Assembly: GCA_020025475.1 (NCBI GenBank)
Contig: JAHHSA010000041.1
Span: forward strand, 1-14,664
Reading direction: 5' to 3'
Source of the DNA: Oscillibacter sp.
Lineage (GTDB): Bacteria; Bacillota; Clostridia; Oscillospirales; Oscillospiraceae
DNA: 14,664 nucleotides
In this document: piece by piece, positions 13,956 to 14,664 of the stretch
Layout: every line of letters begins with the position of its first letter
Position numbering within the stretch: position 1 is the stretch's first letter
Position numbers and translations under genes: made by a program
The notes under the pieces: generated by a model
What the model saw: the letters and a program-made list of their open reading frames with translations, nothing else
What the model was told of the DNA's origin: nothing
Databases searched by the model: none

Positions 13956-14190
13956 GAAACGGTGAAGGCCTTCTGGGTCTTGCCAGATGTGAAATCCCTT
14001 GGCCTGTTGGGCAGAATCTGGTGGTTTTTCACCATAAGTTTTAATGGCGCAGCTGTGAACCAAGGGACTTTATGCACAAGAAGATGCACTGAATTTTGTA
14101 AAATCCTATAGTGGTAAGGAAAGATAAATGGGAATACAATGGGGGTTAATATGAAAAAATGTGCCACCCATCGGCGAAGAGGGGGATTAT
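13956..14190. other. Intergenic stretch without a recognised gene
   Basis: No convincing open frame is visible here on either strand. Some segments are complementary (GGTGAA at 13961-13966 with TTCACC at 14027-14032; CCAGAT with ATCTGG inside them), which could be a folded RNA or chance. A TATAGT (14107-14112) resembles a -10 but has no acceptable -35. The remainder is AT-richer leader-like sequence before the small gene at 14191. Confidence 0.4.
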
Positions 14191-14551
14191 ATGGAACAAT
14201 TTTGTCGTGAAATCGGCATTCCCGAGGAGGCCATCCACCGTGTGATGTTGATTCACAGGTGTGCGGATTTCCGTCCCGATACCCACAAACTGCGCTGCCC
14301 CAAAACCTGGGATGAGGGCCTTTTGGAGCTGAAACAGGAATTTGGTGAAGACCCTCTGGGCTACAAGATGCTCTGTGCTCAGCTGCGCTGCGCTATGGAG
14401 GCCTGGAAAGACTACGAAAAAATGGGATTTTCCCATCGATGAACTGCCGGAGAATACGTCGCTCCAGCGCAGCTTAAAGACCTTCCTGAAGGCAGGCGGA
14501 GAATTCCATGACGGCCGGGGTTATCTGGGCTCTGACCCGTTTATCAGCTGA
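14191..14551 (+). pseudogene. Small unrecognised gene with an apparent +1 frameshift
   Basis: ATG 14191, preceded by GAGGGGG, opens a frame encoding MEQFCREIGIPEEAIHRVML and continuing acidic and well structured to about 14428, then stopping at 14440-14442. The next frame carries a protein-like continuation, PIDELPENTSLQRSLKTFLK then AGGEFHDGRGYLGSDPFIS, ending at the TGA at 14549-14551 just before a terminator. Removing one base from AAAAAA (14417-14422) or TTTT (14428-14431) fuses both into one protein of about 119 residues. So this is either a recent frameshift, a sequencing error in a homopolymer, or less likely a programmed slip. I do not recognise the family; no transmembrane or signal segments are evident. 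Confidence 0.6.
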
Positions 14552-14555
14552 AAAA

Positions 14556-14592
14556 CTGCCCGGAATCCAAAGATTCCGGGCGGTTTATTGTT
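14556..14592 (+). terminator. Intrinsic terminator after the frameshifted gene
   Basis: GCCCGGAATC (14558-14567) pairs perfectly with GATTCCGGGC (14572-14581) around CAAA, extendable by a G-T and a C-G pair, followed by TTTATTGTT. The T tract is interrupted but the stem is strong. Its position right after the second-frame stop at 14551 supports that frame as the true end of the gene. The opposing gene ends at 14619, so it may act in both directions. Confidence 0.75.
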
Positions 14593-14618
14593 ATGAGGAC
14601 AATGGAAATGGTGTTTCC

Positions 14619-14664
14619 TTATCCCAGAATGGCTTTCAGGTCTTCTTCCGGGGTGGTGATGGGG
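14619..14664 (-). CDS. C-terminal end of an unidentified leftward gene
   Basis: On the minus strand a frame enters from the right edge, reads PITTPEEDLKAILG and stops at TAA (14621-14619). Only 14 codons are visible, too few for a family call. Codon use and the position, convergent with the preceding gene across a terminator, make it likely to be a real gene end. Confidence 0.55.
   Translation of the reverse strand, partial: PITTPEEDLKAILG

Noticed and set aside
14084..14112. Promoter with -10 TATAGT ahead of the small gene
   Set aside because: No acceptable -35 at 16-18 base spacing; two matches at best.
1..14664. CRISPR array, transposase or rRNA genes
   Set aside because: No regularly spaced repeats, no transposase motifs and no rRNA-like sequence were found; the only mobile signature is the integrase remnant and tRNA scar.

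Overview
This window looks like chromosome of a Gram-positive Clostridia-type bacterium, probably a gut Oscillospiraceae/Lachnospiraceae relative. Reasons: strong AGGAGG-type ribosome binding sites, moderately GC-rich coding sequence, a lipoprotein sugar-binding protein with two permeases but no ATPase gene nearby, an RpiR-type regulator, and a YesL/DUF624 protein. This placement is inferred from gene content only.

Left edge (1-475): the 3' part of a class II tRNA, read as tRNA-Ser(CGA), begins exactly at the anticodon loop. The sequence to its left does not complete the tRNA. A tRNA-type terminator follows, then the C-terminal remnant of a tyrosine recombinase. This is the scar of one or more elements integrated at a tRNA-Ser gene. 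A strong hairpin separates it from the next region.

Core (473-13852): a locus for recovering peptidoglycan amino sugars, built from two leftward operons, one rightward single gene, and a divergent regulator unit. Leftward operon A (4047 to 473) encodes a DUF1343/NamZ exo-muramidase, a NagZ-type GH3 beta-N-acetylglucosaminidase and a BadF-type amino-sugar kinase (MurK/NagK-like). Divergent from it is anmK (anhydro-MurNAc kinase), with a good sigma-A promoter and its own terminator. Leftward operon B (11973 to 5341) encodes a lipoprotein solute-binding protein, two ABC permeases, a two-domain GNAT protein, a PIG-L family protein, MurQ (MurNAc-6-P etherase) and a small alpha/beta esterase. To the right, divergent from operon B, are an RpiR/MurR-type regulator and a YesL-like membrane protein.

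Inferred pathway: the ABC importer takes up muropeptide-derived sugars or disaccharides. NamZ and NagZ, both without a visible signal peptide here, split them inside the cell. MurK and AnmK phosphorylate MurNAc/GlcNAc and anhydro-MurNAc. MurQ converts MurNAc-6-P to GlcNAc-6-P. The esterase, GNAT and PIG-L proteins could handle O-acetylated or N-deacetylated sugars. The PIG-L protein lacks the usual catalytic aspartate. MurNAc-6-P, the common intermediate, is a plausible ligand of the RpiR protein. No PTS transporter and no nagA/nagB are in the window.

Right edge (13853-14664): two hairpin terminators (one weak, one strong), a roughly 230-base stretch without a recognised gene, a small unrecognised gene broken by an apparent one-base frameshift, a terminator, and the last 14 codons of a leftward gene.
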